NCBI RefSeq assembly: GCF_006489205.2
Contig: NZ_VFYR02000003.1
Span: forward strand, 489,462-553,461
Direction: 5' to 3'
Source of the DNA: Brevibacterium sp. XM4083
Lineage (GTDB): Bacteria > Actinomycetota > Actinomycetes > Actinomycetales > Brevibacteriaceae
Length of the DNA: 64,000 nt
Below are positions 54,834 to 62,576 of this stretch, piece after piece; position 1 is the stretch's first letter, and every line of letters starts with the position of its first letter. The translations under genes and the position numbers were made by a program. Under the pieces are notes generated by a model, which was not told where the DNA came from, did not search any database, and saw only the letters and a program-made list of their open reading frames with translations.

Positions 54834-56243
54834 TCACGCTCCTCCGCTCTTGCTGACTTTGTCGTACGCCTTCGAATCCTTGATCGCGTCCGGCGGGCCC
54901 TCGCCGGCCGGGCGCCATTCGGTGAGCTCGGCGTAGGCGATGTAGCGCTCACGCGCGGAGAACATCGGGTTGCACGCGGTCAGGGTGAGGATCCGGTCCT
55001 TGCCCTTGTAGTCGGGCTGGTCGGGCACCGGGGCGAGCACCTCGACGGCATCGGGGAGGATGATGTCGAAGTTGCGGAACGTGTACGTGTAGAACCCGTC
55101 CTTCGTCTGCACGACGATCTCGTCACCGGGCTGGAGCTTCGCGATCTGGTTGAACGGCTTGCCGTAGGTGACGCGGTGGCCGGCGACGGAGAAGTTGCCG
55201 ACCTCGCCGGGCATCGCGGAGTTCGGGTAGCGGCCCACACCCATGCGGTTGAGCACGGGTTCGAGGTCGACTCCCTCGGCGAGCGTCCGGTAGTAGTCGT
55301 CGCCGAAGCGCGGGATGTAGAAGATGCCGAACGCGGTGTTCTTCTCGACCGGCTCGGCCACGACGGGTTCGTCCGGATCGTCCGGCAGCTGATTGGGGTC
55401 CTGGTTCGCCCAGTCCTTCGTCAGCTGGTCGGCGAGCACCTCGTTGTCGCGGTTGGCCTCGAGGTCCGTCCACCACAGCTGCCAGACGACGAAGAGGATG
55501 AGGACGAGCCCCGCGGTGATGCAGAGTTCACCGAAGGTGCGGATCGTCCCGCGAATCGGGCCGATCGGCTGACGCTGGACCGGCTGCTTCTTCCGTCGGC
55601 CTCCGCCCGAGCCCCCGTCGCCGGGACCGCCTGGGCCGTTCGGGCCTCCGGGGCCTCCCGGACCGCCAGGACTGCCGGGTCCTGCTGCCGCGGGAGCAGC
55701 CGCTGCTGCCGCATAGCCCGCTGCTGCGTAACCCGCTCCGGGGGAGGCAGCGTTGCCGGTGGTGTCGGCGTAGGCGGGCTGGACCATCGTCGGCTGCGCA
55801 CCCGTGGGCGGGTACGCCTGAGGCTGTTGCTGTGCGTGCTGCTGGGACCAGGCGGGCATCGCCTCGGTGGGCTCGGAGCGCAGCGGCGGGGCGTCGGCGC
55901 GTCCCTCCCCGGCTGCAGTGCCGGCGGCTGCTCCGACCCCGGTACCACCGGCGGCAGCAGCGGCTTCACGGCGGCGCAGTTCGCGGCGGCTCGGCAGGGG
56001 TGCGTCGTAGTTCGTGCCGGCGTTTGCAGGAGCGGTGGAATCAGCGGCGGAGGTGGAGTCTGCGGTGTTCGCCGAGGCGGCATCGATCCGGAAGGGCTGG
56101 GTCGCCGGACCCGCATCGCCCTGGCCCGTGACCGGCTCTGCGGGGTGGGTCGGCGGTGTCTGGGGAGTGGGCATCCGCCGCTGTGCGGATCGGATGGTGG
56201 GTCGCGAAGACGCTTCGTTACCCGAGGAGGAACTATTCACCAC
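54834..56243 (-). CDS. srtE: Class E sortase with long low-complexity cytosolic N-terminus
   Basis: The 469-aa protein has a C-terminal class E sortase domain with H356 (SVAGHRVTYGKPF), C424 (LTLTACNPMF) and Arg 431 or 433 (SARERYIAYAE). One membrane helix lies at about 240-257. Residues 1-220 are a disordered, Ala/Pro/Gln/Gly-rich cytosolic region with GPGGPGG repeats, far longer than in typical SrtE (about 220-260 aa total). It anchors LAXTG-type proteins to peptidoglycan; no substrate gene is in the window. The start is a GTG; the first or the second of two adjacent GTGs could be used. Confidence 0.88.
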   Translation of the reverse strand: MVNSSSSGNEASSRPTIRSAQRRMPTPQTPPTHPAEPVTGQGDAGPATQPFRIDAASANTADSTSAADSTAPANAGTNYDAPLPSRRELRRREAAAAAGGTGVGAAAGTAAGEGRADAPPLRSEPTEAMPAWSQQHAQQQPQAYPPTGAQPTMVQPAYADTTGNAASPGAGYAAAGYAAAAAAPAAAGPGSPGGPGGPGGPNGPGGPGDGGSGGGRRKKQPVQRQPIGPIRGTIRTFGELCITAGLVLILFVVWQLWWTDLEANRDNEVLADQLTKDWANQDPNQLPDDPDEPVVAEPVEKNTAFGIFYIPRFGDDYYRTLAEGVDLEPVLNRMGVGRYPNSAMPGEVGNFSVAGHRVTYGKPFNQIAKLQPGDEIVVQTKDGFYTYTFRNFDIILPDAVEVLAPVPDQPDYKGKDRILTLTACNPMFSARERYIAYAELTEWRPAGEGPPDAIKDSKAYDKVSKSGGA

Positions 56244-56283
56244 TGCTGCACCGTGCCTATGACCTTGAATCCGGGGCTCGCCC

Positions 56284-56292
56284 TGTGGACAA
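56284..56292 (+). promoter_or_regulatory. DnaA box-like 9-mer TGTGGACAA
   Basis: TGTGGACAA is the reverse complement of TTGTCCACA, the actinobacterial DnaA-box consensus. It lies in the srtE-crgA divergent region, about 1 kb from a denser cluster at 57286-57368. Confidence 0.4.
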
Positions 56293-56398
56293 GCGGGGAC
56301 ACCCTAATGCACTTTATCGCATGAACACGGCGCTGTGGCGGGTTCACAGCTCACTCGAAGTCTGGGGTCAGGTTTTTCATTCAGCCCCGCCACCCGAG

Positions 56399-56404
56399 TA
56401 GACT
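56399..56404 (+). promoter_or_regulatory. Probable -10 element TAGACT of crgA
   Basis: TAGACT is followed by GAGGGG and lies 68 bp before the crgA GTG. TTCATT (56376-56381) sits 17 bp upstream as a weak -35. The same GTAGACTG core occurs before the gene at 58833. Confidence 0.4.
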
Positions 56405-56471
56405 GAGGGGCGATTGTCCCCGACCAGTGAATCGGTGGCCCGCCCCTGGGGTCGCTGTCGAAGGAGTACTC

Positions 56472-57200
56472 GTGGCCAAGTCCCATGGACGGACCTCGCG
56501 CCCTCAGCGCACCACGCGCAATGCGGCGAAAGCCAAGACGACGGCTGATGACGCCACCGTGGTCGACGAGACCGACATCGAGGTCACCGAGGTCGTCGAT
56601 GCCGACGGCACCGAGACCGACGTTGTCATCGTCGACGAGGTCGAGGTCGTCGAAGACGATGCCGACGAGAAGTCCACGGCAGCTGCGAAGTCGGAGACCA
56701 CCTCGGCGAAGGACGACGCGAAGGACGACGCCGAGACGGACTCCGACGAAGACGACAACGACTCCGCGACGACGGACTCGACGTCGACGGACTCGACGGC
56801 CAAGGACTCGGCGACTAAAGACACCGCTGTCTCCAAGGGCACCGCGAAGTCCGGTGCCGCGAAATCCACCGCAGCCTCCAAGGAGAAGTCGTCGGCCAAG
56901 GAGAAGTCGGCGAAGAAGGCGGGAGCGAAGCGCACGACCCGTTCGGGCAATCCGGCCAAGCGCTCACAGGGCCGCAAGACCGCGAGCTACACCTCCGAAG
57001 CCGGCCAGCAGACGATCAAGCCGAACCCGCGCTGGTTCCTCCCGGTGCTCATCGGCCTCCTGCTCATCGGCCTCATCTGGCTCGTCACGTTCTACATCAC
57101 GCAGGGTGCGTTCCCTGTCGAGGCATGGGGCAACTGGAACATCCTCATCGGCTTCGCGTTCTTCGTCGCGGGCCTCATCATGTCCACGCGCTGGCGCTAG
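56472..57200 (+). CDS. crgA: CrgA cell-division protein with long charged N-terminal extension
   Basis: The product has 242 aa from the GTG at 56472 (AAGGAG 6 nt upstream). The last 70 residues are a normal CrgA: NPRWFLPVLIGLLLIGLIWL and WGNWNILIGFAFFVAGLIMS, two helices with conserved W and N. Typical CrgA is about 90 aa. Here about 170 extra residues precede it: a short basic stretch, a strongly acidic Asp/Glu/Thr region (about 30-115) and a Lys/Ala/Ser-rich region (120-170) that resembles histone H1-like tails. CrgA coordinates FtsZ, FtsQ and PBPs at the septum. Confidence 0.9.
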   Translation: MAKSHGRTSRPQRTTRNAAKAKTTADDATVVDETDIEVTEVVDADGTETDVVIVDEVEVVEDDADEKSTAAAKSETTSAKDDAKDDAETDSDEDDNDSATTDSTSTDSTAKDSATKDTAVSKGTAKSGAAKSTAASKEKSSAKEKSAKKAGAKRTTRSGNPAKRSQGRKTASYTSEAGQQTIKPNPRWFLPVLIGLLLIGLIWLVTFYITQGAFPVEAWGNWNILIGFAFFVAGLIMSTRWR

Positions 57201-57285
57201 GCCACCTGCGCCCACTCACCCCTTCCTCGGCCCGCCACACGGGCCGAGGGAGGGGTTGAGTTATACCCAAGCCCGCGCACTGTCC

Positions 57286-57368
57286 TGTGCATAACTTTTT
57301 CCACGCCTGTGACCAGCAGAAATACACCGATGTAAGTTATCCACCGTGTGGATAACCACTGTGGACAA
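57286..57368. other. Cluster of four DnaA box-like sites between crgA and rhomboid genes
   Basis: TGTGCATAA (57286-57294), TTATCCACC (57337-57345), TGTGGATAA (57347-57355) and TGTGGACAA (57360-57368) are each within one mismatch of DnaA-box consensus; the middle two are inverted around CG's single base. A CTTTTT tract (57295-57300) lies within. The region is 182 bp long, between convergent genes, so it is unlikely to be a promoter. oriC itself (dnaA-dnaN) is not in the window. Confidence 0.55.
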
Positions 57369-57382
57369 ATCACGAATGCAGT

Positions 57383-58084
57383 TCAGGGCGCCGCCCCGGC
57401 AGTGGCCGTCTTCGCGATGACCACGACCGTCATGACGAGGACGAGGGCTGCCGCGACGAGCCAGAACACGAGTCCCGAGCGCTTCCGACCCACGAGCAGG
57501 GCACCGGCGCCGAGGATGAATCCGGTGACGAGGCCGCCGAAGTGCGCCTGCCACGAGACTCCCGGCACGAGGAATCCGTAGCCGAAGTTGAGGACGACGA
57601 AGAGCACGACGCCGGTGATGTTGCGGTCGAGCCGCTTCGTCGGCACGAGGAGGACGCCGATGATCGCGAACACCGCGCCGGACGCCCCGATGTTGTTCGT
57701 CACCCAGTCCCGACTCCACGGTTCGGCGAGGAGGAGGACCATGACGGAGCCGCCGATCGCGCCGAGGACGTAGACGGCGAGGAACCTCCAGTGGCCGAGC
57801 GCGCGCTCGACGAACGAGCCGAAGAAGAACAGGCCGAGCATGTTGGCCAGCAGATGGACCGGCGAGGGCTGTTCGTGGACGAGGGCGACGGTGAGCAGAC
57901 GCCACGGCTGCTCGACGGTGAGCGCCGGCACGTAGCTCAACCGGTGGAGGAGATCGAGTCCGGGCAGCAGCTGGAGGAGGAACGAGAGCCCGGTGACGAT
58001 CATGATCGTCGCCGTCACCGGAGGAAAGTGCAGAGAAAGGGCCCGGCCGGTTTCCCGTGCCGGGCCCTTGTCTGGTGTGCTCAT
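57383..58084 (-). CDS. Rhomboid family intramembrane serine protease
   Basis: The product has 233 aa from the ATG at 58084. Six membrane helices carry the Ser-His dyad: NNIGASGAVFAIIG (Ser) and WQAHFGGLVTGF (His). RLLTVALVHEQPSPVHLLANMLGLFFFGSFVERALG covers the conserved helix 2 with HLLANM. It cleaves membrane proteins within helices. It lies 35 bp downstream of ppiA on the same strand and is possibly co-transcribed. Convergent to crgA. Confidence 0.9.
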   Translation of the reverse strand: MSTPDKGPARETGRALSLHFPPVTATIMIVTGLSFLLQLLPGLDLLHRLSYVPALTVEQPWRLLTVALVHEQPSPVHLLANMLGLFFFGSFVERALGHWRFLAVYVLGAIGGSVMVLLLAEPWSRDWVTNNIGASGAVFAIIGVLLVPTKRLDRNITGVVLFVVLNFGYGFLVPGVSWQAHFGGLVTGFILGAGALLVGRKRSGLVFWLVAAALVLVMTVVVIAKTATAGAAP

Positions 58085-58119
58085 GCACCCATCGTAGGGC
58101 AGATCGTGTGAGGCGGTGC

Positions 58120-58662
58120 TCAGGCGTCCTTGATCTCGACGGATTCGATGACGACCGGCTCGACCGGCTTGTCCATCGCACCGGTGCGCACACCCTCGAT
58201 CTCGTCGACGACCTTCTGGGAGGCGTCGTCGGCGACCTCGCCGAAGATCGTGTGCTTGCCGTTGAGCCACGGGGTCTCAGCGGTCGTGATGAAGAACTGC
58301 GAGCCGTTGGTGCCGCGGCCCATCTGCTTGCCGGCGTTGGCCATCGCCAGCAGGTACTTGCGGTCGAACTGGAGCTCCGGGTGGATCTCGTCGTCGAAGA
58401 CGTAGCCGGGTCCGCCGGTGCCGGTGCCGAGCGGGTCGCCGCCCTGGATCATGAAGTTCGAGATGATGCGGTGGAAGCCGGTGCCGTCGTAGAAGGCGCC
58501 CTTCGTGGGCTGACCGGTCTGGGGGTCGGTGTATTCGCGCTCACCGGTGGCGAGTTCGACGAAGTTCGCGACCGTCTTCGGGGCGTGGTTGCCGAAGAGG
58601 TTGATGGTGATGTCGCCATGGTTGGTGTGCAGGACCGCTGTGTTCGTTGCAGATGTGGACAT
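58120..58662 (-). CDS. ppiA: Cyclophilin-type peptidyl-prolyl cis-trans isomerase
   Basis: The 180-aa cytosolic protein starts at the ATG at 58662. Active-site residues are present: [37 protein letters not shown] and [12 protein letters not shown]. There is no signal peptide, as in PpiA of M. tuberculosis, whose gene is also near crgA. It assists protein folding at proline bonds. Confidence 0.93.
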   Translation of the reverse strand: MSTSATNTAVLHTNHGDITINLFGNHAPKTVANFVELATGEREYTDPQTGQPTKGAFYDGTGFHRIISNFMIQGGDPLGTGTGGPGYVFDDEIHPELQFDRKYLLAMANAGKQMGRGTNGSQFFITTAETPWLNGKHTIFGEVADDASQKVVDEIEGVRTGAMDKPVEPVVIESVEIKDA

Positions 58663-58786
58663 GCCCCTCATTCTTCCACGCCGGCCGCGAATCTGCTGAT
58701 CCGTCAAGGAGGGTTTGCACAAACCTCCAGCAGATCCGCAGGCAAATTCCTCGCCCTCCGGTGGCCCCTCCCCCCGGGCCAGGCCG

Positions 58787-58792
58787 TAGACT
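58787..58792 (+). promoter_or_regulatory. Probable -10 element TAGACT of the gene at 58833
   Basis: TAGACT inside GTAGACTGGGG, 40 bp before the start codon; identical in core to the crgA -10. No good -35 is visible, so an extended or G/C-rich promoter form is assumed. Confidence 0.35.
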
Positions 58793-58832
58793 GGGGAGTG
58801 ATCAGTTGCCCCCGGACTTAAGAGGATTGGGA

Positions 58833-59558
58833 ATGTTCATGTCGAAGAAGCCAGCTCGGGAACCGCTCGCGTCGAAGCTCGATTCCGCGAAGAAGACGTC
58901 GCTCCGCTTCCTGGCCGACGCCTCGGATGCCGCCGCTCCCAAACTGCGTGAGGCAGCCGATAAGGCCAACGGTCGCGTCGAGGCATTCACCGAGAAGGCC
59001 CGCCCCCAGGTCGAGGCGCTCGCCGAGAAGGCGAACCAGCAGGTTCACGACTGGGCAGACCGGATCGAAGCCTACCGGCCCGAGGCCACCGAGCGCGCCG
59101 GCAAGTTCGCCGGCACCGCCGCGACCTCGCTCGCCGCGATGGAGACCCCGCAGCTCATCGACAACCTCGCCGTCCGCCTCACCGGTGACAAGAAGGCGAT
59201 GAAGAAGGCCCGCAAGGCCCTCGCGCAGGCCGGCAAGCGGATCCAGAAGGAGACCGCGCAGAAGTCCGGCGGCGGCAAGAAGGCCCTCGTGTGGACGCTC
59301 GTCGTCGGCTCCGCCGCCGGCATCGGCTACTACGTGTGGAAGAAGGCCCAGCCGGTCGAGGACCCCTGGTCGACGCCGCTGCCGAACAACCGTCCGGCCG
59401 ACGCCCGCCCCGTCGGATCGACCCCGGCCTCGCGCCAGGGCACGACCCCGAACGTCAGCCAGGCCCCGGTGCCCGAGTCGAAGGCTCCCGCCACCCCGGC
59501 GACCCCGACTCCGAAGCCGGCCGTCGACCCGACCACGGACTCCAACGCGAAGCACTGA
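58833..59558 (+). CDS. Apolipoprotein-like membrane-tethered protein (DUF5324-like)
   Basis: The product has 241 aa from the ATG at 58833 (GAGG 8 nt upstream). The N-terminal half is a long amphipathic Ala/Lys/Glu helix ([39 protein letters not shown]). One membrane helix (about 150-168) is followed by [10 protein letters not shown] and a Pro/Thr/Ala-rich tail. The helix-membrane-DPW plan resembles DUF5324 proteins of Streptomyces. Function unknown; a scaffold or membrane-contact role is possible. A strong terminator follows 28 bp downstream. Confidence 0.75.
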   Translation: MFMSKKPAREPLASKLDSAKKTSLRFLADASDAAAPKLREAADKANGRVEAFTEKARPQVEALAEKANQQVHDWADRIEAYRPEATERAGKFAGTAATSLAAMETPQLIDNLAVRLTGDKKAMKKARKALAQAGKRIQKETAQKSGGGKKALVWTLVVGSAAGIGYYVWKKAQPVEDPWSTPLPNNRPADARPVGSTPASRQGTTPNVSQAPVPESKAPATPATPTPKPAVDPTTDSNAKH

Positions 59559-59586
59559 GCTGACTGTTCAGCACAGCGCCATCCAA

Positions 59587-59625
59587 GACTGAGGCGGACC
59601 ACCTCTCCGGTGGTCCGCCTCAGTC
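59587..59625 (+). terminator. 17-bp perfect-stem terminator
   Basis: GACTGAGGCGGACCACC (59587-59603), loop TCTCC and its exact complement (59609-59625), followed by GTTTC. This is the strongest hairpin in the window and works in both orientations. The gene at 58833 ends 28 bp upstream. Confidence 0.85.
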
Positions 59626-59735
59626 GTTTCCGCTGCTCAGTCGTTTCCGCTGCACAGTCTCTGCTGCTCAATCGTCCCCGCAGGTCAGTCGTCTCTGCAT
59701 CTCAGGTTCCCCTGAGTGCGCAGTCGTCTCTGCAG
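59619..59735. repeat. 17-bp tandem repeats, decaying
   Basis: CTCAGTCGTTTCCGCTG is perfect at 59619-59635 (its first bases lie in the terminator arm) and 59636-59652. Degenerate versions continue to about 59735. The small hairpin CTCAGG (59701-59706)/CCTGAG (59711-59716) may end the convergent oxidase gene. Confidence 0.7.
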
Positions 59736-59736
59736 C

Positions 59737-61161
59737 TCAGCCCTCCGGCTCGGCCACCCGTCGTTCGGCCGCATCCGCCCGGCTGAAGCCGTCGGCGTAG
59801 ATCGCCCCGGGGTTGAGGATGTTGTCGGGGTCGAGCGCGCGCTTGATCGTGTGGTTGAGCTCCATGACGTCGGCGCCGAGGTACTCCGGCAGCCACGGCT
59901 TCTTCAGCCGACCGACCCCGTGCTCGCCGGTGATCGTGCCGCCGAGCGAGGTCGCGAGATCCATGACCTCGCCGTAGGCGATGTCCGCCCGCTCCCGCTG
60001 GGCCTGATCGGTCGGGTCGACGACGAGCAGCGGGTGCGTGTTCCCGTCCCCGGCGTGCGCGATGACGGAGATGAGGACGTCGCGCTCGGCGGCGATCCGC
60101 TCGATCCCGGTGACGAGGTCGCCGAGGCGGGGCAGCGGCACCCCGACATCCTCGAGCAGGAGGGTGCCCTTCTTCTCCACGGCGGGGATCGCCATCCGCC
60201 GCGCGGTGACGAAGGCCTCCCCCTCCTCGGCGTCATCGGTGGCATAGCATTCGGTCGCCCCGTTCTTCTCGCACAGCTGCTCGACGACGGCGATCTGACC
60301 GGCGGCGTACTCGCCGGGCTCGTCGGACTGGATGACGAGCATGCCCTCGGCCTCCCGGTCGAGGCCCATCTTCAGCTCGTCCTCGACGGCGTTGATCGAG
60401 GCGCGGTCCATGAACTCGAGCATCGACAGGCGCATCTGCGCGCAGATGTCGAGGACGGTCTGGGTCGCACCCTCGAGCGTCGGGAAGGTCGCCACGAGGG
60501 TCGTCGGAGGCAGTTGGGCGGGCACGAGCCGCAGGGTCACCTCGGTGATGATGCCGAGGGTTCCCTCGCTGCCGACGAAGAGCTTGAGCAGGGAGAGTCC
60601 CGCGACGTCCTTGATCCGCGGACCGCCGAGCTCGATCGCCCGGCCGTCGGCGAGGACGACGGTCATGCCGAGGACGTAGTCCGTCGTCACTCCGTACTTC
60701 ACGCAGCACAGTCCGCCGGCGTTCGTCGCGACGTTGCCGCCGATCGAGCAGAACTCGTACGACGAGGGATCCGGCGGGTACCACAGACCGTGTTCGGCAG
60801 CGGCGGCTTTGACCTCGGCGTTGAAGGCACCGGGCTGGACGACGGCCATGCGGGTCGCGGGGTCGACGTCGATCTCGCGCATCCGGTCGAGGCAGACGAT
60901 GATTCCGCCCTCGACAGCGGAGCTGCCGCCCGAGAGCCCCGAACCGGCCCCGCGGGGGACGACGGGGATCTTCGCGGCGGCCGCGACGCGCATCGCGGCC
61001 TGGACATCGGCGGTCGAGGTCGCGCGGACGATCGCCAGCGGCATCCCGGCACCGGGGTCGTTCGCCCGATCCCAGCGATAGGCGTCCATCGAGTCCGGAT
61101 CGGTGACGAGGGCGTCGGCGGGCAGCGCGTCCCGCAGGGCAGTGAGGACATCGGCCGTCAT
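59737..61161 (-). CDS. FAD-linked oxidase (glycolate oxidase GlcD / D-lactate dehydrogenase type)
   Basis: The 474-aa protein starts at the ATG at 61161 with GAGGAGA. The FAD-binding PCMH domain shows PVVPRGAGSGLSGGSSAVEGG and SIGGNVATNAGGLCCVKYG. The C-terminal domain has ISVIAHAGDGNTHPLL and GTITGEHGVGRLKKPWL, the metal/substrate motifs of GlcD/LDHD. It oxidises a 2-hydroxy acid such as glycolate or D-lactate. No glcE or glcF partner is adjacent, so it is probably a single-subunit D-lactate or 2-hydroxyacid dehydrogenase. Confidence 0.88.
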   Translation of the reverse strand: MTADVLTALRDALPADALVTDPDSMDAYRWDRANDPGAGMPLAIVRATSTADVQAAMRVAAAAKIPVVPRGAGSGLSGGSSAVEGGIIVCLDRMREIDVDPATRMAVVQPGAFNAEVKAAAAEHGLWYPPDPSSYEFCSIGGNVATNAGGLCCVKYGVTTDYVLGMTVVLADGRAIELGGPRIKDVAGLSLLKLFVGSEGTLGIITEVTLRLVPAQLPPTTLVATFPTLEGATQTVLDICAQMRLSMLEFMDRASINAVEDELKMGLDREAEGMLVIQSDEPGEYAAGQIAVVEQLCEKNGATECYATDDAEEGEAFVTARRMAIPAVEKKGTLLLEDVGVPLPRLGDLVTGIERIAAERDVLISVIAHAGDGNTHPLLVVDPTDQAQRERADIAYGEVMDLATSLGGTITGEHGVGRLKKPWLPEYLGADVMELNHTIKRALDPDNILNPGAIYADGFSRADAAERRVAEPEG

Positions 61162-61298
61162 AGTTCTCCTCGGGTCAGGGCGCACCGGCGCCGCGATGCG
61201 CCGGTCTCCTCCACACGGTCGGGTGTGTCGTGGGTCTCACTCTACGCGGTCGGCAAGCCCTCCTGTGCACCGGGTCGGCACTTCGCCGTCGGCGATGC

Positions 61299-62576
61299 TC
61301 AGAGCACCTCGCGTCGACCCGCGGGTCCCCCGGGCGTGAAGCGTCCGGCGAGGCGGGCGGCGAGGAGGCCGGCGACCGTGAACGCGAGTGTTGCGGCGAG
61401 CACGAGCAGCAGGGGTCCGACCCATCCGCCGGTCGTCGTCGCCAGCCAGCCGGCGAACGGCGGGGCGAGGGTCGCTGCGAGGTAGCCCCCGCCCTGCACG
61501 CGCGCCGAGGCGGACGCGGTCTGTGCGTCGCTGCCCGCGGTACGCGCGATGATCGAGAAGATCGCGGTGAAACCGCCGCCCTGCGCGATGCCGCCGGTGA
61601 TCGCCCAGAGCGCGTACTGATCCGGGGCGAGGAGGAGGCCGACGGGCAGGGACAGCCAGAGGACGGCGACGATCGCCACGGGCACCCACGGGCGGGCCCG
61701 TCCGGCGAGCAGCGGCACGCCGAAGGCGCCGAGGATCGCGGCGACCTGGAAGAGCGAGGCCGTGCTGCCGGCCGCACCGGCGGCGAGTCCCTCGGTGTCG
61801 GCGAGCAGCGACGGCAGCCACGTCGTCGTCGTGTAGTAGGAGATCGACTGGCCGCTGAAGGTGATGACGAGGAGGGCGACGATCGCCCGGAACTGCGGCG
61901 GCGCCTCCCGCCACGGCCGCTTCCCCGGCTCCGGCGGGCGCTTCAGCTCGACGTCGACCTCGACATCGAACCCAGCGTCGAACTCGGCCTCGGCACGTCT
62001 GCGCCGGCGGAGGACGAGCAGCCAGAATCCGAGGCCCGCGAGCGCGAGGATCCCCCACAGCCCGATCGCCCAGCGCCAGCCGACGAGGGCGGCCAGCGGA
62101 CCGGTGCCGATGAGCGTGACCATCGAGCCGATGTTCATCGTCGCCGAATAGAGGCCGGTGACCATGGAGACCTGGTTCCACGGCACCTCGCGGCGGATGA
62201 TGACGGGCACGACGATGTTGCCGAGTGTGATCGCGAGCCCGATGATCGCCGTGCCCGTGAGCACGAGCCACGTCGGCCCGACCGAGCGCAGCACGGTGCC
62301 GGCGAGCACCCCGGTGAGACACGCAAGCACGGTGGCTTCGGCGCCGAGGCGGCGGATCGTCTTCGTCGCCAGCGGCGTGGCGAGGGCGAAGAGGAGGACA
62401 GGCAGACCGGTGAGGAGACCGGCACCGGCTGCGCTCAGACCGGTGTCGGCGCGGATGTCGCCGAGCACCGCGGTCGGCGCGATGATCGGAGTGCGCAGAT
62501 TGAGGGCGAGGAGGACGATGCCCGCGACGATCCACGGCACCATCCCCGTCACCGGCAGGCGGCCGGGCGTGCTCAC
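61299..62576 (-). CDS. MFS transporter, CynX/NimT family
   Basis: The 425-aa protein has 12 membrane helices in two halves. Family features are ALNLRTPIIAPTAVLGDIRADTGLS in helix 1-2, GNIVVPVIIRRE and the second-half SGQSISYYTTTTWLPSLLAD. A charged cytosolic loop of about 45 aa (RRRRRAEAEFDAG) separates the halves. The GTG start overlaps the argS stop (GTGA), an unexpected coupling with a tRNA synthetase. The substrate (cyanate-like anion, nitroimidazole or an organic acid) is unknown. Confidence 0.86.
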   Translation of the reverse strand: MSTPGRLPVTGMVPWIVAGIVLLALNLRTPIIAPTAVLGDIRADTGLSAAGAGLLTGLPVLLFALATPLATKTIRRLGAEATVLACLTGVLAGTVLRSVGPTWLVLTGTAIIGLAITLGNIVVPVIIRREVPWNQVSMVTGLYSATMNIGSMVTLIGTGPLAALVGWRWAIGLWGILALAGLGFWLLVLRRRRRAEAEFDAGFDVEVDVELKRPPEPGKRPWREAPPQFRAIVALLVITFSGQSISYYTTTTWLPSLLADTEGLAAGAAGSTASLFQVAAILGAFGVPLLAGRARPWVPVAIVAVLWLSLPVGLLLAPDQYALWAITGGIAQGGGFTAIFSIIARTAGSDAQTASASARVQGGGYLAATLAPPFAGWLATTTGGWVGPLLLVLAATLAFTVAGLLAARLAGRFTPGGPAGRREVL

